A stretch of DNA of 64,000 nt from Lysinibacillus sp. FJAT-14745 (lineage in GTDB: Bacteria > Bacillota > Bacilli > Bacillales_A > Planococcaceae): contig NZ_LITM01000004.1 of NCBI RefSeq assembly GCF_001275675.1, positions 98,954 through 162,953 on the forward strand, in the 5' to 3' direction. Below are positions 55,480 through 64,000 of the stretch, piece by piece (position 1 is the stretch's first letter; each line of letters opens with the position of its first letter). The translations under genes and the position numbers were made by a program. Under the pieces are notes generated by a model. That model was not told the DNA's origin. It saw only the letters and a list, made by a program, of their open reading frames with translations, and did not search any database.

Positions 55480-56484
55480 ATGCTTCACTATATGGGAAGG
55501 CGTTTATTTCAATTAATCCCAGTTTTGCTTGGAATGACTTTTATCGTTTTCATGTTAATTCGTGCAATTCCTGGTAATCCAGCACAAGTAATTTTAGGAC
55601 AGCAGGCAACGAAAGAAGCGGTCGAAGCGTTAAACGCAAGTTTAGGATTAAATAATCCATGGTATACGCAATATTTTAGTTATTTAGGTGGCATTTTTCA
55701 GGGGGATTTAGGCGTATCATTGCGTACTAAATTACCTGTATCAGAGGAAATTTTCCCGTATTTAGCGGCGACAGCCGAGCTAGCGCTATTTGCCATGATT
55801 ATCGCAGTGATAATCGGCGTAAATGCAGGCATTATTTCTGCATGGTTCCAAAATTCTTGGTTCGACTATGTGGCAATGATAGTTGCATTAATCGGGGTGT
55901 CTGTACCAGTTTTCTGGCTCGGTTTAATGGAACAATGGGCTTTCAGTAATCAGCTCGGCTGGTTCCCGACATCTGGTCGAGAAGATGTGCGAGATCCAAT
56001 AACCGCCATTACTCATTTTTATTTACTGGATACGCTCATACATGGCCGCTTTGATCAATTTTCGGAAGTATTAAAGCGATTAATATTACCGGGTATGGCT
56101 CTCGCGACAATTCCGATGGCAATTATTGCAAGAATGACTAGGTCGTCTATGCTTGAAGTAATGCGCTCTGACTATGTACGCACCGCTAGAGCAAAGGGGC
56201 AAAAAATGTTTATTGTTGTTTATAAGCATGCATTGAAAAATGCAGTTATCCCGGTGTTAACAGTAATCGGTTTGCAAACAGGGTTACTATTAGGTGGTGC
56301 CATATTAACAGAGACGATTTTCAGCTGGCCTGGAATTGGTCGTTATATTTATGATGCCATTGGCTTCCGAGACTATCCTGTTATTCAATCAGGTATTTTA
56401 GTAATTGCATTTATTTTTATCATGATTAACTTAATTGTGGATTTACTGTATACGGTGATAGATCCACGGATTAAATACAAATAG
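55480..56484 (+). CDS. oppB: Oligopeptide ABC transporter permease (OppB/DppB)
   Basis: A 334-residue permease with six membrane helices. It has the OppB start YMGRRLFQLIPVLLGMTFIVF, the RAIPGNPA block, and the EAA loop DYVRTARAKGQKMFIVVYKHALKNAVIPVL. The start is ATG 55480, with AGAGGGGTG upstream; the longer frame continues into the repeat. It is 15 bp before oppC. Confidence 0.94.
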   Translation: MLHYMGRRLFQLIPVLLGMTFIVFMLIRAIPGNPAQVILGQQATKEAVEALNASLGLNNPWYTQYFSYLGGIFQGDLGVSLRTKLPVSEEIFPYLAATAELALFAMIIAVIIGVNAGIISAWFQNSWFDYVAMIVALIGVSVPVFWLGLMEQWAFSNQLGWFPTSGREDVRDPITAITHFYLLDTLIHGRFDQFSEVLKRLILPGMALATIPMAIIARMTRSSMLEVMRSDYVRTARAKGQKMFIVVYKHALKNAVIPVLTVIGLQTGLLLGGAILTETIFSWPGIGRYIYDAIGFRDYPVIQSGILVIAFIFIMINLIVDLLYTVIDPRIKYK

Positions 56485-56499
56485 AGGGGAGAAGCGATA

Positions 56500-57393
56500 A
56501 TGACTGGAGCGATAAATATAAAAACAGAAGCAGCACCAGGTCGTGAACGAGCGGCAGGTCCTTGGAGAGAAGGCTGGCGTAGCTTTAAAAAGAGCAAAAT
56601 CTCCCTAGTAGGTGCAGGCATTGTACTATTTTTTATTTTACTAGCTATATTTGGCCCGATGATTGCTCCTGAAGGAATTAATGAACAAAATCTTTCGAAG
56701 CGTTTATTAGCACCGTCAAGTGAGCATTGGTTTGGCACAGATGACTTTGGTCGGGATATTTTCTCAAGAGTTATACATGGAGCTAGTATTTCTTTGAAGG
56801 TAGGCTTTTTTTCGGTTATTCTTTCTGTAATTGTAGGTAGTTTCCTGGGCATTATTGCGGGTTATTATGGGAGATGGATTGATACGATAATCTCGCGTAT
56901 TTTCGATATTCTGTTAGCATTCCCTAGTATTTTACTAGCGATTGCGGTAGTGGCAGTACTTGGACCATCTTTACAAAATGCATTGATTGCCATTGCCATT
57001 ATTAACGTGCCGAATTTCGGGCGCTTAATTCGTTCGAAAGTATTGAGTGTAAAGGAAGAGGAGTATATCGTAGCAGCAAAGGCGATTGGAATGCGTGATT
57101 CCCGAATTTTATTCTCGCATATTTTGCCAAACTCGATGACGCCAATTATCGTACAAGGAACGCTAGCGATAGCGACAGCGATAATTGAAGCGGCGGCATT
57201 AGGCTTCCTTGGATTAGGAGCTCAAGCACCAGCACCAGAATGGGGGAAAATGCTAGCGGATGCCCGCATATTTTTATTAAAGGCGCCGTGGACGATGATT
57301 TTCCCAGGCTTGGCCATTATGTTAACGGTTCTCGGTTTTAATTTAATGGGGGACGGTCTACGTGATGCGCTTGATCCAAAAATGAAAAGTTGA
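56500..57393 (+). CDS. oppC: Oligopeptide ABC transporter permease (OppC/DppC)
   Basis: A 297-residue permease with six membrane helices. It has an extracytoplasmic LLAPSSEHWFGTDDFGRDIFSRVIHGASISL segment and the EAA loop EEYIVAAKAIGMRDSRILFSHILPNSMTPI. It pairs with OppB to form the channel. GAGGGGAG lies before the ATG. A terminator follows at 57400-57437. Confidence 0.95.
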   Translation: MTGAINIKTEAAPGRERAAGPWREGWRSFKKSKISLVGAGIVLFFILLAIFGPMIAPEGINEQNLSKRLLAPSSEHWFGTDDFGRDIFSRVIHGASISLKVGFFSVILSVIVGSFLGIIAGYYGRWIDTIISRIFDILLAFPSILLAIAVVAVLGPSLQNALIAIAIINVPNFGRLIRSKVLSVKEEEYIVAAKAIGMRDSRILFSHILPNSMTPIIVQGTLAIATAIIEAAALGFLGLGAQAPAPEWGKMLADARIFLLKAPWTMIFPGLAIMLTVLGFNLMGDGLRDALDPKMKS

Positions 57394-57399
57394 TAGTAA

Positions 57400-57437
57400 A
57401 ATCAAAAAAACTTCTACGCGTTAGAAGCTTTTTTGAT
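57400..57437 (+). terminator. Terminator of the opp operon
   Basis: Stem atcaaaaaa.cttcta/tagaag.cttttttgat. Confidence 0.85.
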
Positions 57438-57723
57438 TTTTATTGGTCTGTCAAAAAAAAGATGTAAGGAAATGGAAACACTTTTTCAGCAGGAACGTCT
57501 TCTAAAAGTAGAAATTTAATAAAAGCATTAGAAGAGAAAATAAGAAAAGAGACAAAACCTTTTTATGGATTCGTTTATTGAGTTTTTTGTAGTATTATTT
57601 TAAAATTGAGATATATTGGCTGATCACCGATAGTTAGGCAACTTTGCTTTAATGTGTGTAAATTTTTTCATTTACATACAATAATTTGGTGGAGTACATA
57701 CAATTTGCAGGAGGTTGTTGAAG
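57438..57723. other. Spacer ahead of the ter cluster
   Basis: About 285 bp, AT-rich, with no gene. It must contain the ter promoter; tacaataatttgg near 57677 is a weak candidate -10 region. Nothing else was seen. Confidence 0.5.
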
Positions 57724-58341
57724 TTGGGAATTAATTTGCAAAAAGGGCAACGTGTTGATTTAACAAAAGGTAATGCAGGTTTAAATAAAATTAAAGTTGG
57801 TTTAGGGTGGGACCCTGTAAGCCAAGGAAAAAGTGGTGGCTTCTTAGGCGGTTTATTTTCAAGTAAAAATGAAAGTAGTGAAAGAAGTATCGATTGTGAT
57901 TCATCTGTATTAATGCTACAAGATGATAAGGTTCTAGCAGGAGATGACGTTGTTTACTTTGGGAAATTAACAAGTACATGTGGTTCTGTCGGACATTCAG
58001 GCGACAATTTAACGGGTGATGGAGATGGGGATGATGAAGTTATCACAATCGAGTTATCTTCTGTACCAACGCAATATAACAAGCTTGCGTTTGTCGTGAA
58101 TATCTATGATGCTGCAGGACGTAACCAACACTTTGGAATGATTCAAAATGCATATATTCGTGTGTATGATGACAGGACTGGAAATGAATTAATTCGTTAT
58201 AATTTAACTGATAATTATTCGAACTTAACGACGCTCATTTGTGGTGAGATTTATCGTCATAATAATGAGTGGAAGTTCGCTGCTGTTGGCACAGGTACTA
58301 ACGATATGAAGCTTGGCGATGTAGTTCGAAGATATCAATAA
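57724..58341 (+). CDS. yceC: TerD-family stress protein, YceC-like, 205 aa
   Basis: A TerD domain protein ([21 protein letters not shown]...). It has an insert of about 15 residues ([16 protein letters not shown]) and [11 protein letters not shown] in place of the usual [11 protein letters not shown], so its calcium site is altered, as in B. subtilis YceC. Further blocks are [34 protein letters not shown] and [17 protein letters not shown]. TerD proteins bind calcium and act in resistance to tellurite and other stress. The TTG at 57724 has AGGAGG nine bases upstream and aligns with its two paralogues. Confidence 0.9.
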   Translation: MGINLQKGQRVDLTKGNAGLNKIKVGLGWDPVSQGKSGGFLGGLFSSKNESSERSIDCDSSVLMLQDDKVLAGDDVVYFGKLTSTCGSVGHSGDNLTGDGDGDDEVITIELSSVPTQYNKLAFVVNIYDAAGRNQHFGMIQNAYIRVYDDRTGNELIRYNLTDNYSNLTTLICGEIYRHNNEWKFAAVGTGTNDMKLGDVVRRYQ

Positions 58342-58366
58342 TTTAAAATATAGGAGGAATAGAATA

Positions 58367-58948
58367 ATGGGAATTTCATTGCAAAAAGGTCAAAAGGTAG
58401 ATTTAACAAAATCAAATCCAGGGTTAACAAATGTTGTTGTTGGTTTAGGCTGGGATACAAATAAATATGATGGTGGAAATGATTTTGATTTAGATTCATC
58501 TGTATTTTTACTTGCTGATACAGGGAAAGTAGCAGATCAAAATGATTTTATCTTCTATAATAATTCAACAGGCGGCAACGGTTCAGTTGAACACTCTGGT
58601 GATAATCTAACAGGTATTGGCGATGGCGATGATGAAGTGGTAAAAGTAGCTTTAACTCAAGTACCTGCACATATACAAAAAATAGCATTCACTGTAACAA
58701 TCCATGAGGCAGAGGCGCGTAGCCAAAACTTCGGTATGGTTTCTAATGCATACATTCGTATTATGAATGCAGCTTCAACTGAGGAACTAATACGTTATGA
58801 TTTAGGGGAAGATTTCAGTATTGAAACAGCTATTGTTGTAGGTGAACTGTATCGCCATAACGGTGAATGGAAGTTTAATGCAGTTGGTGCTGGTTACCAA
58901 GGTGGATTGGCTGTTCTTTGTAACGATTATGGCTTAGATGTAAACTAA
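58367..58948 (+). CDS. yceD: TerD-family stress protein, YceD-like, 193 aa
   Basis: A standard TerD domain with [19 protein letters not shown], calcium-site [48 protein letters not shown] and [37 protein letters not shown]. It is 25 bp after yceC, with AGGAGG upstream. The gene order matches B. subtilis yceC-yceD-yceE. Confidence 0.94.
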   Translation: MGISLQKGQKVDLTKSNPGLTNVVVGLGWDTNKYDGGNDFDLDSSVFLLADTGKVADQNDFIFYNNSTGGNGSVEHSGDNLTGIGDGDDEVVKVALTQVPAHIQKIAFTVTIHEAEARSQNFGMVSNAYIRIMNAASTEELIRYDLGEDFSIETAIVVGELYRHNGEWKFNAVGAGYQGGLAVLCNDYGLDVN

Positions 58949-58980
58949 AATTTATCATTAAACAATGAAGGGGAATTCTA

Positions 58981-59556
58981 ATGGGTATTCAATTAAGTAA
59001 AGGGCAACGTATTGATTTAACAAAGCAAAATCCAGGCTTAAATAACATAGGTATTGGATTAGGCTGGGATGTGAAACAATTCGATGGTGGGCAAGACTTT
59101 GACTTAGATGCATCTGTATTTTTACTAGATGCGTCTGGGAAATGCCGTAATGAGCAAGATTTTATTTTCTACAATAATTTAAAGAGTTCAGACCAATCTG
59201 TCGAGCATATTGGTGATAATCGTACAGGTGAAGGCGATGGGGACGATGAAAAAATTCTTGTGAACTTAAAGCAAGTATCTCCTCAAATTGAAAAGATTGT
59301 TGTGACTGTTACAATTTACGATGCAGAAGGACGTCACCAAAATTTCGGACAAGTGTTGAATGCATATGTTCGTTTAACGAATGAAGACTCAGGGTCAGAA
59401 GTACTGCGCTATGATTTAGGTGAGGATTTCAGTATTGAAACAGCTGTCGTATTTTGTGAGCTGTACCGTCATAATGGCGAGTGGAAATTTGCCGCAGTAG
59501 GCTCAGGCTATAAAGGTGGATTAGCAGCATTAATTAACACATTTGGCCTACAATAA
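58981..59556 (+). CDS. yceE: TerD-family stress protein, YceE-like, 191 aa
   Basis: The third tandem TerD paralogue, with [49 protein letters not shown] and [37 protein letters not shown]. It follows yceD by 32 bp. In B. subtilis a TerC-type membrane gene comes next; here a terminator and the nucleoside-like biosynthetic operon follow instead. Confidence 0.94.
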   Translation: MGIQLSKGQRIDLTKQNPGLNNIGIGLGWDVKQFDGGQDFDLDASVFLLDASGKCRNEQDFIFYNNLKSSDQSVEHIGDNRTGEGDGDDEKILVNLKQVSPQIEKIVVTVTIYDAEGRHQNFGQVLNAYVRLTNEDSGSEVLRYDLGEDFSIETAVVFCELYRHNGEWKFAAVGSGYKGGLAALINTFGLQ

Positions 59557-59622
59557 AGTAAACGGCATTCTTATTAACATTTGCTGTGCACAAGATGAAT
59601 AAGAAAGCAACTGTGTAACCAT

Positions 59623-59668
59623 GGCACTGTATTGGTCTGTAGAAGCAGGCCGATGCAGTGCTTTTTTA
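59623..59668 (+). terminator. Terminator/attenuator between the TerD trio and the biosynthetic genes
   Basis: Arms gcactg.attggtctg and caggccgat.cagtgc, then T6. It lies 33 bp before the next start codon, so the downstream operon needs read-through or its own promoter. Confidence 0.8.
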
Positions 59669-59701
59669 CAAGGTATACTTCTTACTGAGGAGGGGATTAA
59701 T

Positions 59702-60892
59702 TTGCAACATTTTGCAACGGAAGCAGAGACGATTTTTTATAAAAAGCCACAGCCTTTTACAAAATGGGAAAAGCCAGATATTTTGTCATATGCCTTGGGT
59801 GCGACTTTGTATATGCCAGCATCCATGCCTAATATTGTGAGTATAATACAATCACGAAAATATAAAGAGCTGGCATCACTGGTCATAGATTTAGAGGATG
59901 CAGTAGGAGATACAGAATTAGAGAGCTGTGAAGCGAAATTGATAGGTGATATTAGTGAATTATATATGCTCTATAGCAATAAACAACTACTACCTCAGGA
60001 ATTACCGCTAATATTTATTCGCGTGCGAAATATCGAACAATTCCGATATTTAACCGCCGAGCTAGGAGAGCGACAAGAAGTATTAACGGGTTATGTGTTT
60101 CCTAAATTTACAGCAGCGCAAGGGGCTATTTATTTTGAATTATTGGAGCAAACGATTCAACAGCATCAATTAACTTTATATGGTATGCCGATTTTAGAAA
60201 GTCATGACGTTTTATATAAGGAATCTCGTATGGATGCATTATTTGCTATTAAAGAAGTCCTGCAGCAATACCGACAGCGAGTATTAAACGTGCGTATAGG
60301 TGCAACTGATTTTTGCGGAATATATGGCATTCGGCGCCGTATGGATTCGACAATTTATGATATAAGTGTGATCCGAGATTGTTTTGCTGATATTGTCAAT
60401 GTACTAGGTCGTGAAGAAGATGACTTTATCATTTCTGGGCCTGTGTGGGAGTATTTTAGTAATCAACGTGTATTGAAACCAGAATTAAGAGTAACACCGT
60501 TTAGTGAAAAGGGGGCACTTGCTACACGCAAAGCATTGTTAGATGATTGTTTAGATGGATTAATGAAGGAAGTATTGATGGACAGACAGAATGGAATATT
60601 AGGTAAAACAGTTATTCACCCTAGCCATATTCGTGTTGTACATGCATTATATGCTATTTCCTATGAGGAATATTTAGATGCGCTAAGTATTGTAGAAAAT
60701 AATGATGGTCAAAAAGGTGTTTTGAAAAGTCATTATGCCAATAAAATGAACGAAATAAAACCACATATGAGATGGGCACAGCGAATTTTGCGTCAGGCAC
60801 ATGTATATGGAGTCTATAACGAGTCCATAGATTTTGCCTCACTTTTATTAAATTCAGAGATAGGGAGTAGTGTCTGTCAATGCAACAATTAA
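59702..60892 (+). CDS. HpcH/HpaI aldolase (citrate-lyase beta-like) of the Ter module
   Basis: A 396-residue protein with a TIM-barrel C-C lyase fold. ATLYMPASMP, LVIDLEDAVGD (metal-binding acids), VRIGATDFCGIYG and KTVIHPSHIRVVHALY are typical of CitE/HpcH proteins. Comparative work on Ter systems (Anantharaman, Iyer and Aravind) places such an enzyme in a pathway to a nucleoside-like metabolite with the phosphoribosyltransferase next door. The TTG at 59702 with GAGGAGGGG upstream is preferred; it overlaps the next gene by 13 bases. Confidence 0.88.
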   Translation: MQHFATEAETIFYKKPQPFTKWEKPDILSYALGATLYMPASMPNIVSIIQSRKYKELASLVIDLEDAVGDTELESCEAKLIGDISELYMLYSNKQLLPQELPLIFIRVRNIEQFRYLTAELGERQEVLTGYVFPKFTAAQGAIYFELLEQTIQQHQLTLYGMPILESHDVLYKESRMDALFAIKEVLQQYRQRVLNVRIGATDFCGIYGIRRRMDSTIYDISVIRDCFADIVNVLGREEDDFIISGPVWEYFSNQRVLKPELRVTPFSEKGALATRKALLDDCLDGLMKEVLMDRQNGILGKTVIHPSHIRVVHALYAISYEEYLDALSIVENNDGQKGVLKSHYANKMNEIKPHMRWAQRILRQAHVYGVYNESIDFASLLLNSEIGSSVCQCNN

Positions 60893-62238
60893 AAAATAAG
60901 TTAAATATTCTTCAAAGTTATGAAATAGAGATTGATATCACACATAATCCATATGATTTTGCAGTCACAGATTTATTTAAAATGGCAGCACGTATTAATA
61001 AGAAAAGACAATTTTTATTTGTGAGTACGGTTCTTGGAAAACATTTAGCTGTTCGTCCACAAGTACCATTGCTTACAGGAAATCTCCTAGCAATGATGTA
61101 TTATCAGAGACTTGTTGATCAAGAAGTAAATAGCATTACATCTATTGTACAGGCACTTAAAACTTTCAATGAGCAGGATGATTTACAACTATCTATGGAT
61201 GCATGTATGACACTGCCTGAGGAAACATTGTTTATTGGATTTGCAGAAACAGCAACAGCACTTGGTCACGCTGTGTTTAATACGTTTCAATCGAATGCTA
61301 TGTATATCCATACGACACGAGAAGTACTACCTGACTTCGAACCATTTGTTACATTTGAAGAAGAACATTCACATGCGACTAGCCATAATATTTATACGGA
61401 AGAACCTGAAAAATTGTTACATGCAAAGCGCATTATATTAATTGATGATGAGATCACAACTGGAAATACGGTCGTTAATATTATTAATACGTTACGTAGG
61501 AAATTTCCTTTAGTCAAGCATTATACGGTGCTATCCATTTTAGACTGGCGTTCTGAACAACAGCAAGCCGTTTTTAAGCAATTAGAGGAGAAGTGGCATG
61601 TATCGGTTGATTTTATAGCGATTATGGGTGGTCACTTTAGCTGTGGTGGTACACCGCTTTTAACAAGTAGCCAAAAAAGAGCAATGGAATGTGTTGCACA
61701 AGATATATCGCTATTACCGATAAAAGAAACGGGTGAGCGTAGATATTATCGTTCTATTGCGGAGAACGGTCTAGAAAACCGTGAACCCTATATGCTAGCG
61801 ACCGGAAGATTTATGTTGACGTCTGAGCAGCATAGCAAGCAAAAGGATGCATTACAGGCAATCGCCAAGCAATTAAAAAAACTACGAACACATGGACCAG
61901 CACTAGTAATTGGAACAGGTGAGTTTATGTATGTCCCAATGCAAATTGCCGCTTACTTAGGTAAAGATGTTTATTTTCAATCAACAACACGAAGTCCGAT
62001 TTATTGTACAAATCATGAAGACTATACAATAACAGAAAAAATCGCTTTTGAATGTCCTGAAAATAATGGTGTTGAAAACTATTTATATAATGTACAAAGT
62101 CACCCTTACTCGGAACTATTTGTAATTGTGGAACGTATTGCAAATAAAGAAATTTTAGCACGATTTGTGAAAGCATTGCAGTCTGTAAGTAACGCAAAAA
62201 TTTATGTAGTTTGTATGCATGAAGTGGAGGAAGAATAA
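60880..62238 (+). CDS. Phosphoribosyltransferase with TRSP domain, Ter module
   Basis: A 452-residue protein. The PRPP-binding loop IILIDDEITTGNTVVN lies at about residues 185-200. The C-terminal TRSP domain is marked by QSTTRSPI near 370. The enzyme probably joins a base-like or other nucleophile to ribose phosphate. The architecture matches the Ter-associated PRTase. It overlaps the aldolase-like gene and, by one base, the next gene (TAATG), so the operon is tightly coupled. Confidence 0.9.
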   Translation: MQQLKNKLNILQSYEIEIDITHNPYDFAVTDLFKMAARINKKRQFLFVSTVLGKHLAVRPQVPLLTGNLLAMMYYQRLVDQEVNSITSIVQALKTFNEQDDLQLSMDACMTLPEETLFIGFAETATALGHAVFNTFQSNAMYIHTTREVLPDFEPFVTFEEEHSHATSHNIYTEEPEKLLHAKRIILIDDEITTGNTVVNIINTLRRKFPLVKHYTVLSILDWRSEQQQAVFKQLEEKWHVSVDFIAIMGGHFSCGGTPLLTSSQKRAMECVAQDISLLPIKETGERRYYRSIAENGLENREPYMLATGRFMLTSEQHSKQKDALQAIAKQLKKLRTHGPALVIGTGEFMYVPMQIAAYLGKDVYFQSTTRSPIYCTNHEDYTITEKIAFECPENNGVENYLYNVQSHPYSELFVIVERIANKEILARFVKALQSVSNAKIYVVCMHEVEEE

Positions 62239-63338
62239 TGATCTCAATTATGCAGCCAGATAAAATGGGTAGCTATGCACCTGAAGATGTTGTTTTTTTA
62301 TTTCGTGATATTAGTAATGTCTTACTTGAATTGGATAATGAAAAACGTGAACGTCTTATCCAATCTGGTACGCATTATTCAGAAATGTTGCCAGTCGAAT
62401 ATCATCCAACCGAGGCGTATATGGCACTTTTTCATGAAACTTTAAGTGTCTATGAAGAACGGATTGCATTAGCTGTTGGTATTGTGGCTGAACAAATTGT
62501 AGAACATCATGGTTTAGAAAATTTAGTACTTGTGAGTTTAGCAAGGGCAGGTACTCCAATAGGCATTTTAATTAAACGTTATATTAAAATGCGCTATAGT
62601 GTCTGTGTCCCTCATTACTCCATATCCATTCTTCGTGGTCGAGGTTTTGATGAGACAGCTATTCGTTACATTTTTGCTAAACACTCTCAAGCATTTATTC
62701 AATTTATCGATGGCTGGACAGGTAAAGGTGCCATCACAAAGGAATTGCTACAGTCATGTGAAAAGTTCAATGCAAATCATAAAGAGCAACTGAGTGCAAA
62801 TTTGGCTGTGTTGGCTGATCCAGGACATTGCGCTTCGATTTATGGAACGCGTACAGATTTTTTAATCCCTTCAGCATGTTTGAATTCCACTGTATCCGGG
62901 TTGGTGAGTCGTACGGTTTTGAATTTGCAATTTATGGATGAAAATGACTTCCATGGGGCTAAATACTATAAAGAACTCGAGGATGTAGATGTGTCAAACT
63001 TATACATAGATCGTGTAGCTACATGTTTTGAAAACGTGCAGAAGGAGGTTGAACAACAACTTCTGGAGCGAACAACCTCCCCGATTACTTGGCAGGGCAT
63101 GAAATCAGTGCAAGCGATTCAACAGGCATTTGGTATTAATAATATTCATTTTATTAAACCTGGTGTTGGTGAAACAACACGCGTATTACTAAGACGAATT
63201 CCATGGAAGATTTTAATTAATCCCAAAAACATGAATGAACTTGAACACATCTTATTATTAGCACAGGAAAGAAATGTACCAATAGAAGAATATCCAAATA
63301 TGTCGTATGCATGTTGCGGCCTTATTAAAGAAATATAG
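62238..63338 (+). CDS. StiP-like protein of the Ter module
   Basis: A 366-residue protein matching the 'cysteine protease StiP' family regularly encoded with TerD proteins. Conserved stretches include LVSLARAGTPIGILIKRYI (a PRTase-like fold element), CVPHYSISILRGRGFDETAIRYI, FIDGWTGKGAI and ADPGHCASIYGTRTDFLIPSACLNSTVSGLVSRTVL. The name implies protease activity, but the PRTase-like loops make a role in the same nucleoside-like pathway more likely. Confidence 0.87.
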   Translation: MISIMQPDKMGSYAPEDVVFLFRDISNVLLELDNEKRERLIQSGTHYSEMLPVEYHPTEAYMALFHETLSVYEERIALAVGIVAEQIVEHHGLENLVLVSLARAGTPIGILIKRYIKMRYSVCVPHYSISILRGRGFDETAIRYIFAKHSQAFIQFIDGWTGKGAITKELLQSCEKFNANHKEQLSANLAVLADPGHCASIYGTRTDFLIPSACLNSTVSGLVSRTVLNLQFMDENDFHGAKYYKELEDVDVSNLYIDRVATCFENVQKEVEQQLLERTTSPITWQGMKSVQAIQQAFGINNIHFIKPGVGETTRVLLRRIPWKILINPKNMNELEHILLLAQERNVPIEEYPNMSYACCGLIKEI

Positions 63339-63349
63339 AGGAGATAAAT

Positions 63350-64000
63350 ATGCTATTATTTACATCTGATTTAGATAGAACACTCATTTATTCAAGGCGC
63401 ATGATGGATAATTTCCCGCCAGCAACAGATACGGTTGTAGTTGAACAAAGAGCGAATGAAATCATTAGTATGATGACAGAAGTAACTGCGCCATTATTGC
63501 AACAGGTACATAAACAGGTGCAGTTTGTACCAGTAACAACACGAGCTTTGTATCAATATGAACAAATCCATTTTATAAATGATTTGAGCCCTACTTTTGC
63601 AATTACGAGTAATGGAGGTACAATATTAGAAAAGGGTCGTCCATATGAACCTTGGACAAAAACATTACGTATGCGTATTGAAGACTCTTCCATTCCTCAG
63701 GGGGATATGCTAAAACATTTTCATACAATAAAATCGGACACATGGCTACAGCGTTCATTTTACGTAGATGACCTATTTTATGTTCATCATGTTGATGTAG
63801 ATGTTTTACGCCCAGATGAATTACAAGCAATTATCCAGGAATTTGACGGACACGGTTGGCATGTTCTTCTACAAGGTAAAAAATTATATTTTATGCCTAA
63901 AGTGCTAACGAAGGAAGCGGCGATTGAGTATATGAAAGAACTTTGTACATATGATTTGCATGTGGCGGCTGGCGATTCTATTATGGATTACGGAATGCTT
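63350..64000 (+). CDS. HAD-superfamily phosphatase of the Ter module, cut by window end
   Basis: The ATG at 63350 has AGAGGAG six bases upstream. The frame stays open to base 64000 (217 codons). The HAD motif I DLDRTLI is at residues 7-13, motif II VTTRA follows, and GDSIMDYGML near the edge is motif IV. It belongs to the sucrose-phosphatase-like Cof group often found with the Ter biosynthetic genes, and probably dephosphorylates the pathway product. The C-terminus lies outside the window. Confidence 0.88.
   Translation, partial: MLLFTSDLDRTLIYSRRMMDNFPPATDTVVVEQRANEIISMMTEVTAPLLQQVHKQVQFVPVTTRALYQYEQIHFINDLSPTFAITSNGGTILEKGRPYEPWTKTLRMRIEDSSIPQGDMLKHFHTIKSDTWLQRSFYVDDLFYVHHVDVDVLRPDELQAIIQEFDGHGWHVLLQGKKLYFMPKVLTKEAAIEYMKELCTYDLHVAAGDSIMDYGML

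Overview
This 64 kb window comes from a low-GC, endospore-forming Bacillales chromosome, most likely Lysinibacillus or a close relative. Several blocks follow Bacillus subtilis gene order (recX-yfhH-yfhJ-yfhP-mutY-sspE-ygaC-ygaD, yfkK/yfkI/yfkH, motAB, yceCDE). Spore genes are present (gamma-type SASP, PdaA-type deacetylase), and TTG/GTG starts with strong AGGAGG sites are common. A D-aspartate ligase and aspartate racemase pair fits the L-Lys-D-Asp (A4alpha) wall typical of Lysinibacillus. No rRNA, tRNA, prophage or CRISPR array was seen.

Layout. 1-6.2 kb: a partial RNase J, a DUF2935 protein, a YkuD L,D-transpeptidase, a run of very small genes, a DUF305-like protein and a metallophosphatase. 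6.3-15 kb: an acyl-CoA ligase, a C39-like lipoprotein, the D-Asp ligase/racemase pair, a DEAD-box helicase, an M29 aminopeptidase and an SGNH hydrolase. 15-25.7 kb: a 21-bp tandem array, sbcDC, a new 38-residue cationic peptide gene, a TPP riboswitch with thiT, methionine aminopeptidase, a TspO-like protein, PPK2, a GNAT and a carbonic anhydrase. 25.8-37.7 kb: a small membrane protein, motAB, a YihY protein, a PfeT-like metal ATPase with a Fur box, class I fumarase, an array and an MFS carrier. 38-48 kb: accessory sequence (a beta-propeller gene of different composition and a decayed IS3 transposase), RlmCD, PdaA, and the recX-to-sspE block. 48-57.4 kb: YgaC/YgaD and an oligopeptide ABC transporter. 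57.7-64 kb: three TerD paralogues followed by the Ter-associated biosynthetic operon (citrate-lyase-like, phosphoribosyltransferase/TRSP, StiP-like, HAD), which runs off the window.

The most unusual content is between the genes. One feature is a family of MITE-like palindromic elements with 11-bp ends (ggctcatcacc/ggtgatgagcc) in at least eight full, truncated or deleted copies. A second is a set of intergenic tandem arrays that share a period of 21 bp although their unit sequences are unrelated. A third is a family of 27-nt hairpins whose stems change in a compensatory way. A fourth is a perfect 39-bp inverted repeat flanking the lipoprotein/D-Asp ligase/racemase block.

Functional themes are cell-wall building (YkuD, D-Asp bridge, PdaA), DNA repair (SbcCD, RecX, MutY), metal and stress response (PfeT, Ter module) and nutrient import (ThiT, Opp).
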